DNA from: a virus
Virus record (IMG/VR): IMGVR_UViG_3300042869_000878
Coordinates: 1 to 58,992 of that record
Strand: one strand, 5' to 3'
DNA length: 58,992 bases
Position 1 is the stretch's first letter, and each line of letters starts with the position of its first letter. The notes beneath the pieces were generated by a model. The model was not told the DNA's origin. It ran no database searches and saw nothing but the letters and a program-made list of their open reading frames with translations. Below, piece by piece: positions 1-8,927 of the stretch. Both the position numbers and the translations under genes were made by a program.

Positions 1-1104
1 AACCTCACCGATTTTATCTTCAAACTCTAAGTTTTTGTATCTTCTGTAAACCGCAGTAAATGAATCACCTGAAGCGATCGCACTTAAAGTAGTTCCTGTG
101 TATCCGTCTAATGTAGTACCACAAGTAGCACATACAGGACAAGATAAATCAACTTCTAAATAGATACAACCTTCTTCGTCACAGATATCGTAGTAAGAAC
201 CACCGTTTCCTGTAGTAGCAAATGTCGTTCCTTGTTGTTTACCATATTTAACGATTCCTTTACCGTAGATTTGAGTAACAACTCTGAACAATAATGGACC
301 AGTCCCTACTTCACAAGGTGAACCTTCCGCCACAGTTAAACCTGAATCAGCAATAATTTTAAGGTCAGATAAGAAAGTTTCAGTATCCATCTCGTTACCA
401 TCAGGTCCGATTAATTTGCCTTGACCACTTTGATTAAAGTCACACATTTTGATAATAACTTTTCTTGTTCCTGTTGTTGCAGTATACAATGCGTTATTAT
501 CACCTGCGTTATCTAAAATACTACCGTTCCAAACTTGTACAGTTGTATTTGCGGTAACTGCAGTCCATTGACCTTTAGAGTAATCAAACAATCCTGGAGG
601 ATCTAAACCTGCTTCACCACCTTCGTAGAATAAATCGTAAAGGTTTTTAGCGTAAGCGTTACCTGTTGATCCACCTGGGTATCCTGCGTTTTGATCTACA
701 GTTGGTCCGTTTGGTGCTCCAATTGGTCCAAAGTGTGTTCCACCATTTGCATCAGATGCACTTGTGTATCCTTGGATACGAGGTACAAAGAAGAACAATT
801 TACCAATTGGTAAGTTCATTGCTTGTACAGAAACGATATCGTTAGCCAACAATTTAGAGAAAACTCTTCTTACGATAGGGAAAACAACTGTTTCGAATGC
901 TCCGTTAGAACCTTCAGAAGTTGCTTCGTTAATCAAGAAAGAAGCTTGGTTTTCATACAACTGTGCTACGTTTTCTTTTAGGTGACCTTTAAGGCCTTCA
1001 AGGAATCCTAATTTATCCCATTTGTTAATAGTATCTTCTTTGATAACTTTAAGGTGTTTTAACCCAATGTTACCAACAAGACCTGATTCTAATAATGCTC
1101 CCAT
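1..1104 (-). CDS. 23: Major capsid protein, T4 gp23-like (C-terminus outside window)
   Basis: The main shell protein of the phage head; gp23 forms hexamers and is trimmed by the prohead protease during maturation. I translated the minus strand from the ATG at 1104 and found an open frame through to base 1 (368 codons), so the C-terminus lies beyond the window. The segment around residues 80-110 reads like the gp23 core, with VFPIVRRVF followed by VSVQAMNLPIGK, matching the gp23 pattern of a conserved helix then QPMNSPTG. It is the last gene of a head operon in T4 order: portal, protease, scaffold, capsid. The start follows an A-rich stretch without a Shine-Dalgarno sequence. T4 gp23 is 521 residues, so about 150 residues may be missing. 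The N-terminal propeptide of T4 gp23 is not obvious here. Confidence 0.9.
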   Translation of the reverse strand, partial: MGALLESGLVGNIGLKHLKVIKEDTINKWDKLGFLEGLKGHLKENVAQLYENQASFLINEATSEGSNGAFETVVFPIVRRVFSKLLANDIVSVQAMNLPIGKLFFFVPRIQGYTSASDANGGTHFGPIGAPNGPTVDQNAGYPGGSTGNAYAKNLYDLFYEGGEAGLDPPGLFDYSKGQWTAVTANTTVQVWNGSILDNAGDNNALYTATTGTRKVIIKMCDFNQSGQGKLIGPDGNEMDTETFLSDLKIIADSGLTVAEGSPCEVGTGPLLFRVVTQIYGKGIVKYGKQQGTTFATTGNGGSYYDICDEEGCIYLEVDLSCPVCATCGTTLDGYTGTTLSAIASGDSFTAVYRRYKNLEFEDKIGEV

Positions 1105-1138
1105 TTTTTTTGGTTTTTTATTTTAGTTTATTTATTTT

Positions 1139-2572
1139 TTATTTTATTTTTCCCATTAAATCTTTCATTCTCAAGAACTGAGGATTCTCATAAGTTTTAG
1201 ATTCAATCAAATTAACGGCTGATCCTGACACAGGAGTTTTAGTAACCGATTTTTCAAATGATTCGTTGATAGAGTTTTCCTTAGTTGTTTCAGATGAGAA
1301 TTCATCTTTTAATGTTTTATAGAGACTTTTAGATTCTTTAAGAGTTTCAACATTGTCAAATCTTCTAAGAATATTTATTTTCTCTTGTTTTGTCGTTGAA
1401 TGTTCTGTAAACAGTCTAGTTGCGTAAGCCAAGTTAGAGTTGAATATCGCCACTTCATTTAATTTAGTTCTGAAAAGATTCAAAGCCTTTCTGTACTCTT
1501 CATTTTTAGACTTAAGTAATTCTACTTCAGTTTCACTAATATGTTGAGGAGCCGCTTTTGGTTTTGGTAAACCTTTTCTTCCAAATTTTCTACCCGCACC
1601 TAATGTACGTGAAGCTTCTGTGGTTTCTTTTCTCTTTTTGATTGGTCTGTATTCACCATCTAAATTTTCACCATCTTTATAAGTGAATTTTTTAGCACTT
1701 CCTGTATTGATCATTTTTTTACCTTCTTTTTGTTTGGTAGTTTTATAATCCATAGTTTGTCCGTACGTAAATTTAGGTGAACCCATTCCCATTCCTTTAG
1801 CTTTAAATTTAGCTTCCATTACATGGTCCATGTCTTCTCCTTCTTCCATTTCTTCTTTGTCCGATTCTTCTTCATCCATTTCAATTTCATAAAGAACTTC
1901 GTCAGTTTCAGTTTCATACATTGGAGTTTCTTCCATTTCACGATGTCTACGACTTCTGTGTCTTGGTTCTTCTTCAAAATCCATTTCTTCTTCGTCTTCA
2001 AACTCATCGTTTTCCATGCCATAATCTGACATATCAAAGTCATCCATTTCAATTTCGTACAAAGTTTCGTCCAATGATAAATCTTCTTCTTTATCAAGTT
2101 CATCTTGATATTGTTCAGAAAGTTGGATAAAGTAATCGGCTCCTGTTTCAGGATCAGATAATGTAATGTTATTGTTCGCATCTTTCTTTACGATAACTCC
2201 ATCTTCATCACTCATAGATTTAAAAACTTTAATTACATCTGACATATCTGCTCCAGTCATGTCAATTGCATCATCATCTTCAGAATCCATACTGATATCT
2301 TCAACGTCGTCATCTTCCATGTCAACTTCCATATCCATAGGTTCAGCACCTAAGTCTATGTCTTCGACATCATCTTCTTGACCTTCAGGTTCAACAACCT
2401 CTTCGGGGTCTTCAACGTCAATCTCTTCTTGTTCTCTAAGAGATTCTTTTACTAATGAGCTGATTTCATCCTTCATGGTAGAAGAAAGTATTCCTTTTGC
2501 ATTTTCTTTAAGAACTTGTTCCAAATTTTTAATTTGAAATAAAGTGTCTTCAACAACTGATTTTTTGTTCAT
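1139..2572 (-). CDS. Acidic prohead scaffold/core protein, T4 gp22-like
   Basis: Probably the prohead scaffold, which guides capsid assembly and is then degraded by the prohead protease. The 477 residues contain a long Asp/Glu-rich stretch (about 45-250), a basic Gly/Lys linker (about 255-345), and a predicted helical C-terminal third with heptad-like spacing around VAIFNSNLAYATRLF and an Asn/Glu-rich tail. It lies directly upstream of the capsid gene and downstream of the protease, the T4 position of gp22 (269 residues). The larger size and the acidic insert are unusual. ATATTTATA-type promoter sequence lies about 18 bases before the start (2590-2600). Function is inferred from position, acidity and the C-terminal helices; sequence identity to T4 gp22 is not evident by eye. 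Confidence 0.65.
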   Translation of the reverse strand: MNKKSVVEDTLFQIKNLEQVLKENAKGILSSTMKDEISSLVKESLREQEEIDVEDPEEVVEPEGQEDDVEDIDLGAEPMDMEVDMEDDDVEDISMDSEDDDAIDMTGADMSDVIKVFKSMSDEDGVIVKKDANNNITLSDPETGADYFIQLSEQYQDELDKEEDLSLDETLYEIEMDDFDMSDYGMENDEFEDEEEMDFEEEPRHRSRRHREMEETPMYETETDEVLYEIEMDEEESDKEEMEEGEDMDHVMEAKFKAKGMGMGSPKFTYGQTMDYKTTKQKEGKKMINTGSAKKFTYKDGENLDGEYRPIKKRKETTEASRTLGAGRKFGRKGLPKPKAAPQHISETEVELLKSKNEEYRKALNLFRTKLNEVAIFNSNLAYATRLFTEHSTTKQEKINILRRFDNVETLKESKSLYKTLKDEFSSETTKENSINESFEKSVTKTPVSGSAVNLIESKTYENPQFLRMKDLMGKIK

Positions 2573-2640
2573 CTATAGTTTGTTTTACAATATAAATAGT
2601 ATGTATTTTAAAAAAAATCATTTTTTTCTCACTATAGGGC

Positions 2641-2673
2641 AAAAAAAATGGGTATAACCAATGTTATACCCAT
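2641..2673 (-). terminator. Intrinsic terminator after the DUF4494-like gene
   Basis: An 11-base-pair perfect stem (ATGGGTATAAC / GTTATACCCAT) with a four-base loop is followed on the minus strand by eight T. It closes the transcript carrying the protease and the 71-residue gene, before the scaffold and capsid genes. Confidence 0.9.
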
Positions 2674-2696
2674 CCTAAGTTTAATTAAATTAAAGA

Positions 2697-2912
2697 TTAA
2701 TTAATCACCTCGTCAATTTTACTTTCAGTGATTGATGTAATTCTCCAATCCATCGTATAGTGTTCATACACTTTAGTCACCTTCGCTTCAACGTCAGTTG
2801 GGGTGTATCCCAATACTAATTTCTCCTCTCTCATTTTTTTTACTTTACCTGATTCACTATCTAATAAATCAGATGTGATTTTAGCCACAAAATACTTTTC
2901 TCCTTGTTCCAT
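2697..2912 (-). CDS. DUF4494-like small phage protein
   Basis: A 71-residue protein of unknown function. The ending, with an EHYTMDWRITSITESK pattern, resembles the DUF4494 family seen in Bacteroidota and their phages, where a short beta-strand domain ends in a similar I-T-S-I-x-E/K motif. It is very charged and has no membrane segment or signal peptide. It starts 8 bases after the prohead protease gene and is followed at once by a strong terminator, so it is probably co-transcribed with the protease. A head-assembly role is suggested only by position. Confidence 0.55.
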   Translation of the reverse strand: MEQGEKYFVAKITSDLLDSESGKVKKMREEKLVLGYTPTDVEAKVTKVYEHYTMDWRITSITESKIDEVIN

Positions 2913-2920
2913 AGTTTTTT

Positions 2921-3649
2921 TTATTTATCTAAATAATCGGTTAATCTTTTCATTAAGTCAAGTGATTTGTTACCACTTTCACCAACATTTCTTTCTACTG
3001 CTATTTTTTTGTCTTCCTCTAAGTTCTCTTCGTACTTCATTCTATCGTTCTTATCTTGGAAAAGGTAAGCTCCAGGTGTAGATGGTGAAGATACTAAGTC
3101 AAAACAGATAAGTTCAAAATCGTCTTGTACTTCGTTTTGTTCCCCAATCTTTTTAAGTGATCCTACACCACGAGATGATATACCTAAAGTAACTCCCTGA
3201 CGTAAGTAGTTTGCTGCCAAATCTCCCTTAGTAGAAACAACCCCTCTTTCATGAAATCCAGGGCTTGTCAACAATTTAAGTTTACCTAACAATACAGGAC
3301 CATCCCACCATATATCAGTGATTATATGTGATACACGATCTAAATCAATTAAAGAAGACTCAGGGTGGTTTAATTCAGATAATGAGGTTCCTTTCTCAAT
3401 CAACTTTCTATAATTTTCTGCCTCTCTCTTTAAGATCTTCTCAGGGTATAATCTACCATTTCTGTTAGGTGTATTATATTTTTGTAAAACTGCGTAAAAT
3501 TCAAATGGTTTTGAATGGTCTAAATGATTTGATGATTCTTTTAATATCTCGTAGTTACGACCTTCTTTTGGGTTAATATATCCCGCATCGTATTCAATAA
3601 GGATTCCTCTACCCGTATCTTTAGGTCCTAAAATTTTATATTCACCCAT
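2921..3649 (-). CDS. 21: Prohead core protease, T4 gp21-like
   Basis: The serine protease that matures the prohead, cutting scaffold, capsid protein and internal proteins, usually after Leu/Ile-x-Glu. The 242 residues (T4 gp21 is 212) contain the family signatures in order: NTPNRNGRLYP near residue 60, the catalytic-His region ELNHPESS near 93, DRVSHII near 104, the catalytic-Ser region GISSRGVGS near 155, and FDLVSSPSTPGA near 183. The start lies 13 bases after an ATATTTATA motif. The gene sits between portal and scaffold as in T4. It matters for other genes here because several proteins in the window carry possible cleavage sites near their N-termini. Confidence 0.93.
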   Translation of the reverse strand: MGEYKILGPKDTGRGILIEYDAGYINPKEGRNYEILKESSNHLDHSKPFEFYAVLQKYNTPNRNGRLYPEKILKREAENYRKLIEKGTSLSELNHPESSLIDLDRVSHIITDIWWDGPVLLGKLKLLTSPGFHERGVVSTKGDLAANYLRQGVTLGISSRGVGSLKKIGEQNEVQDDFELICFDLVSSPSTPGAYLFQDKNDRMKYEENLEEDKKIAVERNVGESGNKSLDLMKRLTDYLDK

Positions 3650-3670
3650 AATAAGTTTTAGTTATAAATA

Positions 3671-4138
3671 TTAGGTCGTTTCTGTTTTTATCTTAATAGT
3701 TTTAGAATTACCATTTTTTGTTAAATAAAATTTAAAGTTTGGGTTACTAACTAACACATCTGAATAGATTTCTTTTACTAATAATTTAAGTGTTTTTTTT
3801 AATTTTAAGGATTTGAAATCTATTGGTTCATTTAGGAATAGGTTAATTTCTAAATTCATGAACGATTTCTTTTTGAGGTGTAGACCGCTTGTTCTAAGAT
3901 CTAAGTCTACTATAAATTTATTGTCAAACATTGTCTTATCTAATTTGTGATGGACGGTATGTTTAATTGATCTGCTCATATTAAGGACAACTCTTGTCCA
4001 ATTTTCAGAGTCTTTTTTTGGTTCAACCCAAGTTTGGATATTTAGGTAAAGTGATTTAAATTCTTTGGAGTCTACGGTGCCATAGACTATCTTTGATGTC
4101 CTAAAACCATTGATTTTTTCGGTTTTGCCTTTTTTCAT
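3671..4138 (-). CDS. Unknown head-operon protein
   Basis: A 155-residue basic protein that I do not recognise. It is rich in Lys and in alternating hydrophobic residues, suggesting beta strands, with no Cys pairs, signal peptide or membrane segment. It lies between the protease gene and a terminator at 4218-4250, so it is the first gene of the protease transcript. In T4 this slot holds small core proteins (gp67, gp68), but those are acidic or helical and no similarity is visible. A head role is inferred from position alone. Confidence 0.6.
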   Translation of the reverse strand: MKKGKTEKINGFRTSKIVYGTVDSKEFKSLYLNIQTWVEPKKDSENWTRVVLNMSRSIKHTVHHKLDKTMFDNKFIVDLDLRTSGLHLKKKSFMNLEINLFLNEPIDFKSLKLKKTLKLLVKEIYSDVLVSNPNFKFYLTKNGNSKTIKIKTETT

Positions 4139-4217
4139 AAATTTTCTTCATACTGATATGGTTTATTTTAAATAATAATAACTGATTTTGGGGTATATAT
4201 CAAATAAAAAAATCACT

Positions 4218-4250
4218 AAAAAAAAAATCTGTCCTTAAGAGACAGATTTT
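4218..4250 (-). terminator. Intrinsic terminator after the 238-residue gene
   Basis: AATCTGTC and GACAGATT pair around a 7-base loop, with a run of ten T following on the minus strand. It separates the portal-side transcript from the protease-side transcript. Confidence 0.9.
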
Positions 4251-4289
4251 AAGTAAAAATATTTACTAACAAAAACAAATTCCTAATAA

Positions 4290-5006
4290 TTAAAGATTTT
4301 CATTTAATTGTTTTAGTTTAAAATAATTTAATTTGTCGTAATTTTCTGTTTGTAATTTTTCAATTGTTTCGTTGATTTTTCCACTAGTTTCAGAATCTTC
4401 ATTTTCCGTTAATAAACCCTCCAATTTTTCAATTACATCTTCTTTAAGAAAATTATATTTTTGATTAAGTTTTTCATCGGGAGTACTCAGTAAAACATTA
4501 AGTTGTTTTCTTTCACTTTCGTTTAAACTATCAATATGTGTTTTAATTGTATTGTTTGCCACTTCAACCATAGATTTTAATGGAACTTCAATAACATCCT
4601 TTTCTTTTATTGTATTTTTTTTGAGGTTTTCAGAAATAGTTTTTTTACTTTTTAATTTTTCCTCTAAAGTGGATGCTTCATTTGAGAATAAATTATCAAT
4701 ATCTCGGTATCTGTTTTCTGTTACAATATGACCAACCCAAGAATTTAAATCTTTAATGTCTGATTTCTCAACCTTAGAAATAGTATTCTCAAATAGTATA
4801 ATACTTTCGTTAATATACTCATTTACAAAAGATTCATTTAATCCTTTGTTTTTACTAAGTTCATCATATAAGAAATAAAGTGTACTTAAAGATTTGTTTT
4901 TTAACACAAGTTCTTCAAAAACAAACATATCTCGTTTTAAACCATTTTTTCTGTATGATTCTACCAAACAATTCTCAATTTTTGATTTTAATAACCCAAA
5001 TTTCAT
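4290..5006 (-). CDS. Helical head-operon protein, possible prohead core component
   Basis: A 238-residue, highly charged protein with long predicted helices and no recognised domain. The N-terminus contains a Leu-Val-Glu triplet near residue 16 (KIENCLVE), which fits the prohead protease site Leu/Ile-x-Glu. It follows the portal gene by 21 bases and ends at a strong terminator. An ATATTTATA motif lies about 15 bases before the start, followed by an unbroken A run. Position and composition suggest an internal core protein, but this is inference. Confidence 0.55.
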   Translation of the reverse strand: MKFGLLKSKIENCLVESYRKNGLKRDMFVFEELVLKNKSLSTLYFLYDELSKNKGLNESFVNEYINESIILFENTISKVEKSDIKDLNSWVGHIVTENRYRDIDNLFSNEASTLEEKLKSKKTISENLKKNTIKEKDVIEVPLKSMVEVANNTIKTHIDSLNESERKQLNVLLSTPDEKLNQKYNFLKEDVIEKLEGLLTENEDSETSGKINETIEKLQTENYDKLNYFKLKQLNENL

Positions 5007-5027
5007 AATTTTTTTTTATTATAAATA

Positions 5028-6866
5028 TCAATCATTTAGTAATTTGTTTAACTGTTCTTCCATAGAACCTAAAGAATTTCTACCTTTTGATAAATCAAGG
5101 TATTTTTCACCTAATATATCATCATTTTCCAATAATATATTTAAGTTATCTTTTTTTGATTCACCTACAGGCATTTCAGATCCCATATCAGGTGGGGGTG
5201 GTGGTGATCCTCCCATATCAGGTGGTGCTCCAGGTGCTGATGGATCTCCTGATGCTGCGGCATTTTTAGTTGTTCCTGTTGTAGTATGGTAAAGTTTGTC
5301 TACATTATCAAATAATCCCGTATGTGTGATTATTGTTGCGGTATTGTCTAATTCGGCAGATACCGCTCTTTCTAATCTAATTTGTTGTACCTCAAGTTTA
5401 ATCTCTTCATCAGAGAAACCAAAGATATGTTTCTTAGCCCAAGTAGCAGATGTAGGTTGAATTGATTTTGGTATTTCACCAACCATATCTTTATATAATG
5501 TTACTTTTTCTTTCCATACATCAATCATTAATAAATCAGCTTGTTTTGATGGATTTGTTAAACCTAACGTAAAGTTATGTAATTCATCCTCAAACCCTAA
5601 TAGGAATAAGTGAATAATTGCAATTTTATTTAATTCGGCAATAATTGCCTTTTGTATTTTATTAATTGTTCTCGCAAATCTAATATCTAATAAAGATAAA
5701 TTTTTACCATCACCAACAACTTCTTCAAAACCTAAGTAAGCCTTTGGAATTCTAAGTGCGGTTAATAACTTCTTTTGGATATATTCAATATCTGCAATTT
5801 CCGCTAAGTTTGTTGCTCCCGGTAATGTCTCAATAGGCATTGTTTGAGCTACGTCACGAACAGGAACAAAGTAATCTTGATCCACTGCCATTTGATTGAA
5901 ACGTAAATCCACATTACCTGTTTTACTATCTACAACTTGTTCTCTTTTAAACTTGTTTGCAACACGTTGTACATACGATTCAACATCCTTATCATCCATG
6001 TTCCCAACAAATACTTTAAATACACGTCTTTCAGGTGCTCTTGATGTTCTGTAGATTAACATAGCGTCTTCAGCCAATACCAATTGTTTCCAAATACGAC
6101 GAGCTTTTTCTAACATTGATGTACCATAAGGTAATTTTCTGTCATCACCCAATAATCTGAAGTGAGCAATCTCCCAAGTATTAAATTCCATATCTTTTAC
6201 TTTCCAATGGAATCTTAATCCTTTATCGTTTGGATTTGGAGTTGCATTTACGGTTCTTGATTCCATACCTCTTTCCAATCTTTCAATTTCAATATTAGGT
6301 AATTGGATACATCCCGTAACTCCTTTTTCCGTATCTAATTTCAGGTAAACGAAATTGTCACCGTATTTACAAGTATTTCTAACCCACATAGGTAAGTTAG
6401 TATTGATATCTAAGTTGTTAACAAATAAATCAACCAAGATACTTTTAATTCTTTTTGATTCAGAGTAAATTTGTAATAAGTAACCATCCTGATTAGGTGT
6501 AGTAGATTCTTCAGAATAAATGTCTAATGCCGTTGATATCTCAGGAGTATACTCCATTGATTCATAATCATAGAATGACGCAATTCTATTTGGTTCATAA
6601 TAAATTGCTTGGGTATAAAGATTATTTTCAATCTTAGCCCATTGATTGTTTAAGAATAACGTTTGTTGAAGTTGTAATTTTTCTTTCTCAAACTCTCTCT
6701 TATCTGTAGTTTTAAGTATAACCTGTTTATCCAACTTATATGTGGGATAATCCATTCCTAATAACGAGTTAGGCCCAAAAGTTTTTGATAACTTCTGCCA
6801 TATCGTTAAATCATTAACGTTATTATTATTATTATTGTTGTTATTATTACTATTATTTTGCTCCAT
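5028..6866 (-). CDS. 20: Portal vertex protein, T4 gp20-like
   Basis: The portal ring through which DNA enters and leaves the head. At 612 residues it is longer than T4 gp20 (524), partly from an Asn-only N-terminal run and a Gly/Pro-rich C-terminal segment (about 545-580). Recognisable family segments are TPEISTALDIYSEES (about 105), a motif around GDNFVYLKL (about 170), YGTSMLEKARRIWKQL (about 245), APERRVFKVFVGNM (about 285) and LPGATNLAEIADIEYIQKKL (about 350). It lies just after the terminase and a tiny gene, the T4 order. The start is the ATG at 6866; the run of AAT/AAC codons that follows makes the first 20 residues low complexity. Confidence 0.93.
   Translation of the reverse strand: MEQNNSNNNNNNNNNNVNDLTIWQKLSKTFGPNSLLGMDYPTYKLDKQVILKTTDKREFEKEKLQLQQTLFLNNQWAKIENNLYTQAIYYEPNRIASFYDYESMEYTPEISTALDIYSEESTTPNQDGYLLQIYSESKRIKSILVDLFVNNLDINTNLPMWVRNTCKYGDNFVYLKLDTEKGVTGCIQLPNIEIERLERGMESRTVNATPNPNDKGLRFHWKVKDMEFNTWEIAHFRLLGDDRKLPYGTSMLEKARRIWKQLVLAEDAMLIYRTSRAPERRVFKVFVGNMDDKDVESYVQRVANKFKREQVVDSKTGNVDLRFNQMAVDQDYFVPVRDVAQTMPIETLPGATNLAEIADIEYIQKKLLTALRIPKAYLGFEEVVGDGKNLSLLDIRFARTINKIQKAIIAELNKIAIIHLFLLGFEDELHNFTLGLTNPSKQADLLMIDVWKEKVTLYKDMVGEIPKSIQPTSATWAKKHIFGFSDEEIKLEVQQIRLERAVSAELDNTATIITHTGLFDNVDKLYHTTTGTTKNAAASGDPSAPGAPPDMGGSPPPPPDMGSEMPVGESKKDNLNILLENDDILGEKYLDLSKGRNSLGSMEEQLNKLLND
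6820..6858. repeat. Trinucleotide repeat in the portal gene start
   Basis: Reiterated AAT/AAC triplets encode an Asn run at the portal N-terminus. It is the kind of repeat that can vary in length between isolates without breaking the frame. Confidence 0.85.
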
Positions 6867-6913
6867 ATTAAAAATTTAATAATTTTTTGTCAATACTAAA
6901 CATTTCACTCATT

Positions 6914-7072
6914 TTACTTTTTGTCATTGTTAGGTTGTTGACCATTACTTTTATCCCCCTTACTATTAAATGAAGGGTCATTTACTTTCACACTATAAAT
7001 AGGCTGACCTGGTACCACAAGTCGTGATCCCCCGATTATATTACCTGATTTTTTTCTTGTTGTAAGTCCCAT
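6914..7072 (-). CDS. 52-residue protein between terminase and portal
   Basis: A short frame from the ATG at 7072 (MGLTTRKKSGNIIGG at the N-terminus) to a TAA at 6914. It is basic at the start, contains SRLVVPGQPIYSVKV, and ends in an Asn/Lys-rich tail. It starts 11 bases after the terminase stop and its first four residues equal those of the terminase. No known domain is visible. The codon usage matches the neighbouring genes and it fills an otherwise empty gap, so I regard it as real. A packaging or portal-accessory role would be a guess. Confidence 0.65.
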   Translation of the reverse strand: MGLTTRKKSGNIIGGSRLVVPGQPIYSVKVNDPSFNSKGDKSNGQQPNNDKK

Positions 7073-7083
7073 ATCTTTAAATA

Positions 7084-8853
7084 TTATCTATTACCGAATA
7101 ACCAATTATATTTAATGTAATCATCTTTTGATGGTCCTGCATCTCTTGACCATCTATCATGTTTTACGTTAGTATTTGGAATAACTGGGTCAAAATGTGT
7201 TTGTTGTCTTGCCGTATTATCACTAACAACTGTCCAAGATTCTAACATTATTTTTGTTCTTTCAACAACCTTTTCTAATTTAGTGAAAGATGATTCTCCA
7301 ACATATATTGCCATAGAAATACCCATGATAAGGTCATCATGTTGTCCTCTTTGGTGATCAGGTCTACCATTAACGTAAATAAATGTGTTCATTTCATTGT
7401 ATAACCTAACACTACGTATCTTAAACTTATGTCTTACATATTCCTCAAATGCGGCAATAATTTGTACACGTTTATTGTTAAAATTTAATCCCGGTATTTT
7501 TTCTGCCAATTTTGAATTATATGACCAAATATTTGTTTGATCAATACCTTCAACATATAGGTTTTTGTATCCAAGTTCCTGTAGTTTTCTAACGGTGGTA
7601 ATTCCCATACCACCTGTTATATCCACAACAACAAATGCGTTATACATCATACCCCATTTGTATGCAATTTCAGCAAGAGCGTCAGGTGGTATTTTACCAA
7701 CATATTCAAATACTTGTTCTCTATCATCAAAATCTATAATTTGTATGGAAGAAAAGTCTTCACTATCTCCACGAGAAACGTCCACACCCATAATGTATTT
7801 ATGTTCGGGAATTGGTTCTTTCCACATCCATAATGAATTACCCATCAGTTTACCTGTGGGGTCCATAATAGTATTATCTTTAATATATTCTAATTGACTA
7901 TTCTCAAATACGTTATCTCCCGAACCTAAAAATTCACAATTTAACTCTTGGTTAATCTTTCTCTTATCGTATTTAAGTTTTTTAACCATTTTCTCATACC
8001 AAGTAGAACATGGTTTATAACCTTTTTTAAAGTAGTCATCTAACTCTTTATAATTTCTGTGGTATGGATCAATATGTTCAAATGAAATATGTTTACTAAG
8101 GTCGTGTTCTTCTTTATTTAAAAGATATTTCACCAAATCCTCAGTCGGTACCAAATATAAATCTTTTGAATATCTTGGATCTCGGTACCAAAACATCTCA
8201 GAGATTTTAAAGTTATTCATCCCCTTTAATGCTTGATCATATATTTCATAATAAATTGGATCGTAACCATTTGGTGTTGAAACTACTATTACCTTACCCC
8301 CTGTGGATAAGGATGCCATACAAGCCGCCCAGAAGTCACTGTCGGCTTCAATAAACGCCGCCTCGTCAAATACAAGTATTGTAGGGGTAAAACCACGCAA
8401 GGCATCTTTTGATGTTGCCACCGCCTTTACCTCAGACCCATTTGATAATTTATAGTGTTTTTGTGAATTCTTATCATTTGAGAATCCCGCTCCGACCCAA
8501 CTTGGCCATTGATCAACAAACGCACGTATCTTATTCGCCATCTCCATAGATGTATCCAATTTGTTGGCGATAATAAGAATTTTTTCAGGTTGGTTCTTTT
8601 TTGCGAATACCAATCTTTTTGATATCCAAGCCGCAGTTACCGTAGACACACCCGCCTGACGATATTTTAACGCAATATTTTCCTCAAATTCTTCATAATC
8701 AGTTAACAACGATATCTGATCAGGGAATAACTCTAATGGTACGTATTTTGAAACTGTGTTATCGTATGTTTGAAGATATGTTCTTAATGCGTAAGGAGTA
8801 TCTTTCATACACTTTACGTATTCTAACATTACCTGTTCTTTAGTTAAACCCAT
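7084..8853 (-). CDS. 17: Large terminase subunit, T4 gp17-like
   Basis: The packaging motor: an ATPase that pumps DNA into the prohead and a nuclease that cuts concatemers. The 589 residues (T4 gp17 is 610) show the ATPase half with a degenerate Walker A, KYRQAGVST near residue 62, Walker B DEAAFIE near 165, and a coupling segment VIVVSTPNG near 190. The nuclease half has the acidic motifs GVDVSRGDSEDFSSIQ (about 360), VVVDITGGMG (about 410) and QHDDLIMGIS (about 510). An ATATTTATA motif lies about 12 bases upstream. The small subunit is not recognised in the window. Confidence 0.95.
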   Translation of the reverse strand: MGLTKEQVMLEYVKCMKDTPYALRTYLQTYDNTVSKYVPLELFPDQISLLTDYEEFEENIALKYRQAGVSTVTAAWISKRLVFAKKNQPEKILIIANKLDTSMEMANKIRAFVDQWPSWVGAGFSNDKNSQKHYKLSNGSEVKAVATSKDALRGFTPTILVFDEAAFIEADSDFWAACMASLSTGGKVIVVSTPNGYDPIYYEIYDQALKGMNNFKISEMFWYRDPRYSKDLYLVPTEDLVKYLLNKEEHDLSKHISFEHIDPYHRNYKELDDYFKKGYKPCSTWYEKMVKKLKYDKRKINQELNCEFLGSGDNVFENSQLEYIKDNTIMDPTGKLMGNSLWMWKEPIPEHKYIMGVDVSRGDSEDFSSIQIIDFDDREQVFEYVGKIPPDALAEIAYKWGMMYNAFVVVDITGGMGITTVRKLQELGYKNLYVEGIDQTNIWSYNSKLAEKIPGLNFNNKRVQIIAAFEEYVRHKFKIRSVRLYNEMNTFIYVNGRPDHQRGQHDDLIMGISMAIYVGESSFTKLEKVVERTKIMLESWTVVSDNTARQQTHFDPVIPNTNVKHDRWSRDAGPSKDDYIKYNWLFGNR

Positions 8854-8875
8854 AAGACATTTCTATATAAATATC

Positions 8876-8909
8876 AAAACCCCCAGTTATTTTCATAAAA
8901 GGGGGTTTT
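8876..8909 (-). terminator. Intrinsic terminator before the terminase gene
   Basis: AAAACCCCC pairs with GGGGGTTTT across a 16-base loop. It lies just downstream of the 455-residue gene. The T run is short, so termination may be partial and allow some read-through into the terminase gene. Confidence 0.7.
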
Positions 8910-8927
8910 AAGTATTTGTAGTTTAGT

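Noticed and set aside
764-985. A 73-residue plus-strand frame in the capsid gene
   Set aside because: It lies antisense to a clear gp23 homologue and has no promoter or family signal.
1819-2381. Overlapping frames within the acidic scaffold gene
   Set aside because: Low-complexity acidic codons give long open shadows in other frames; their Lys/Trp/Phe-rich products look artificial.
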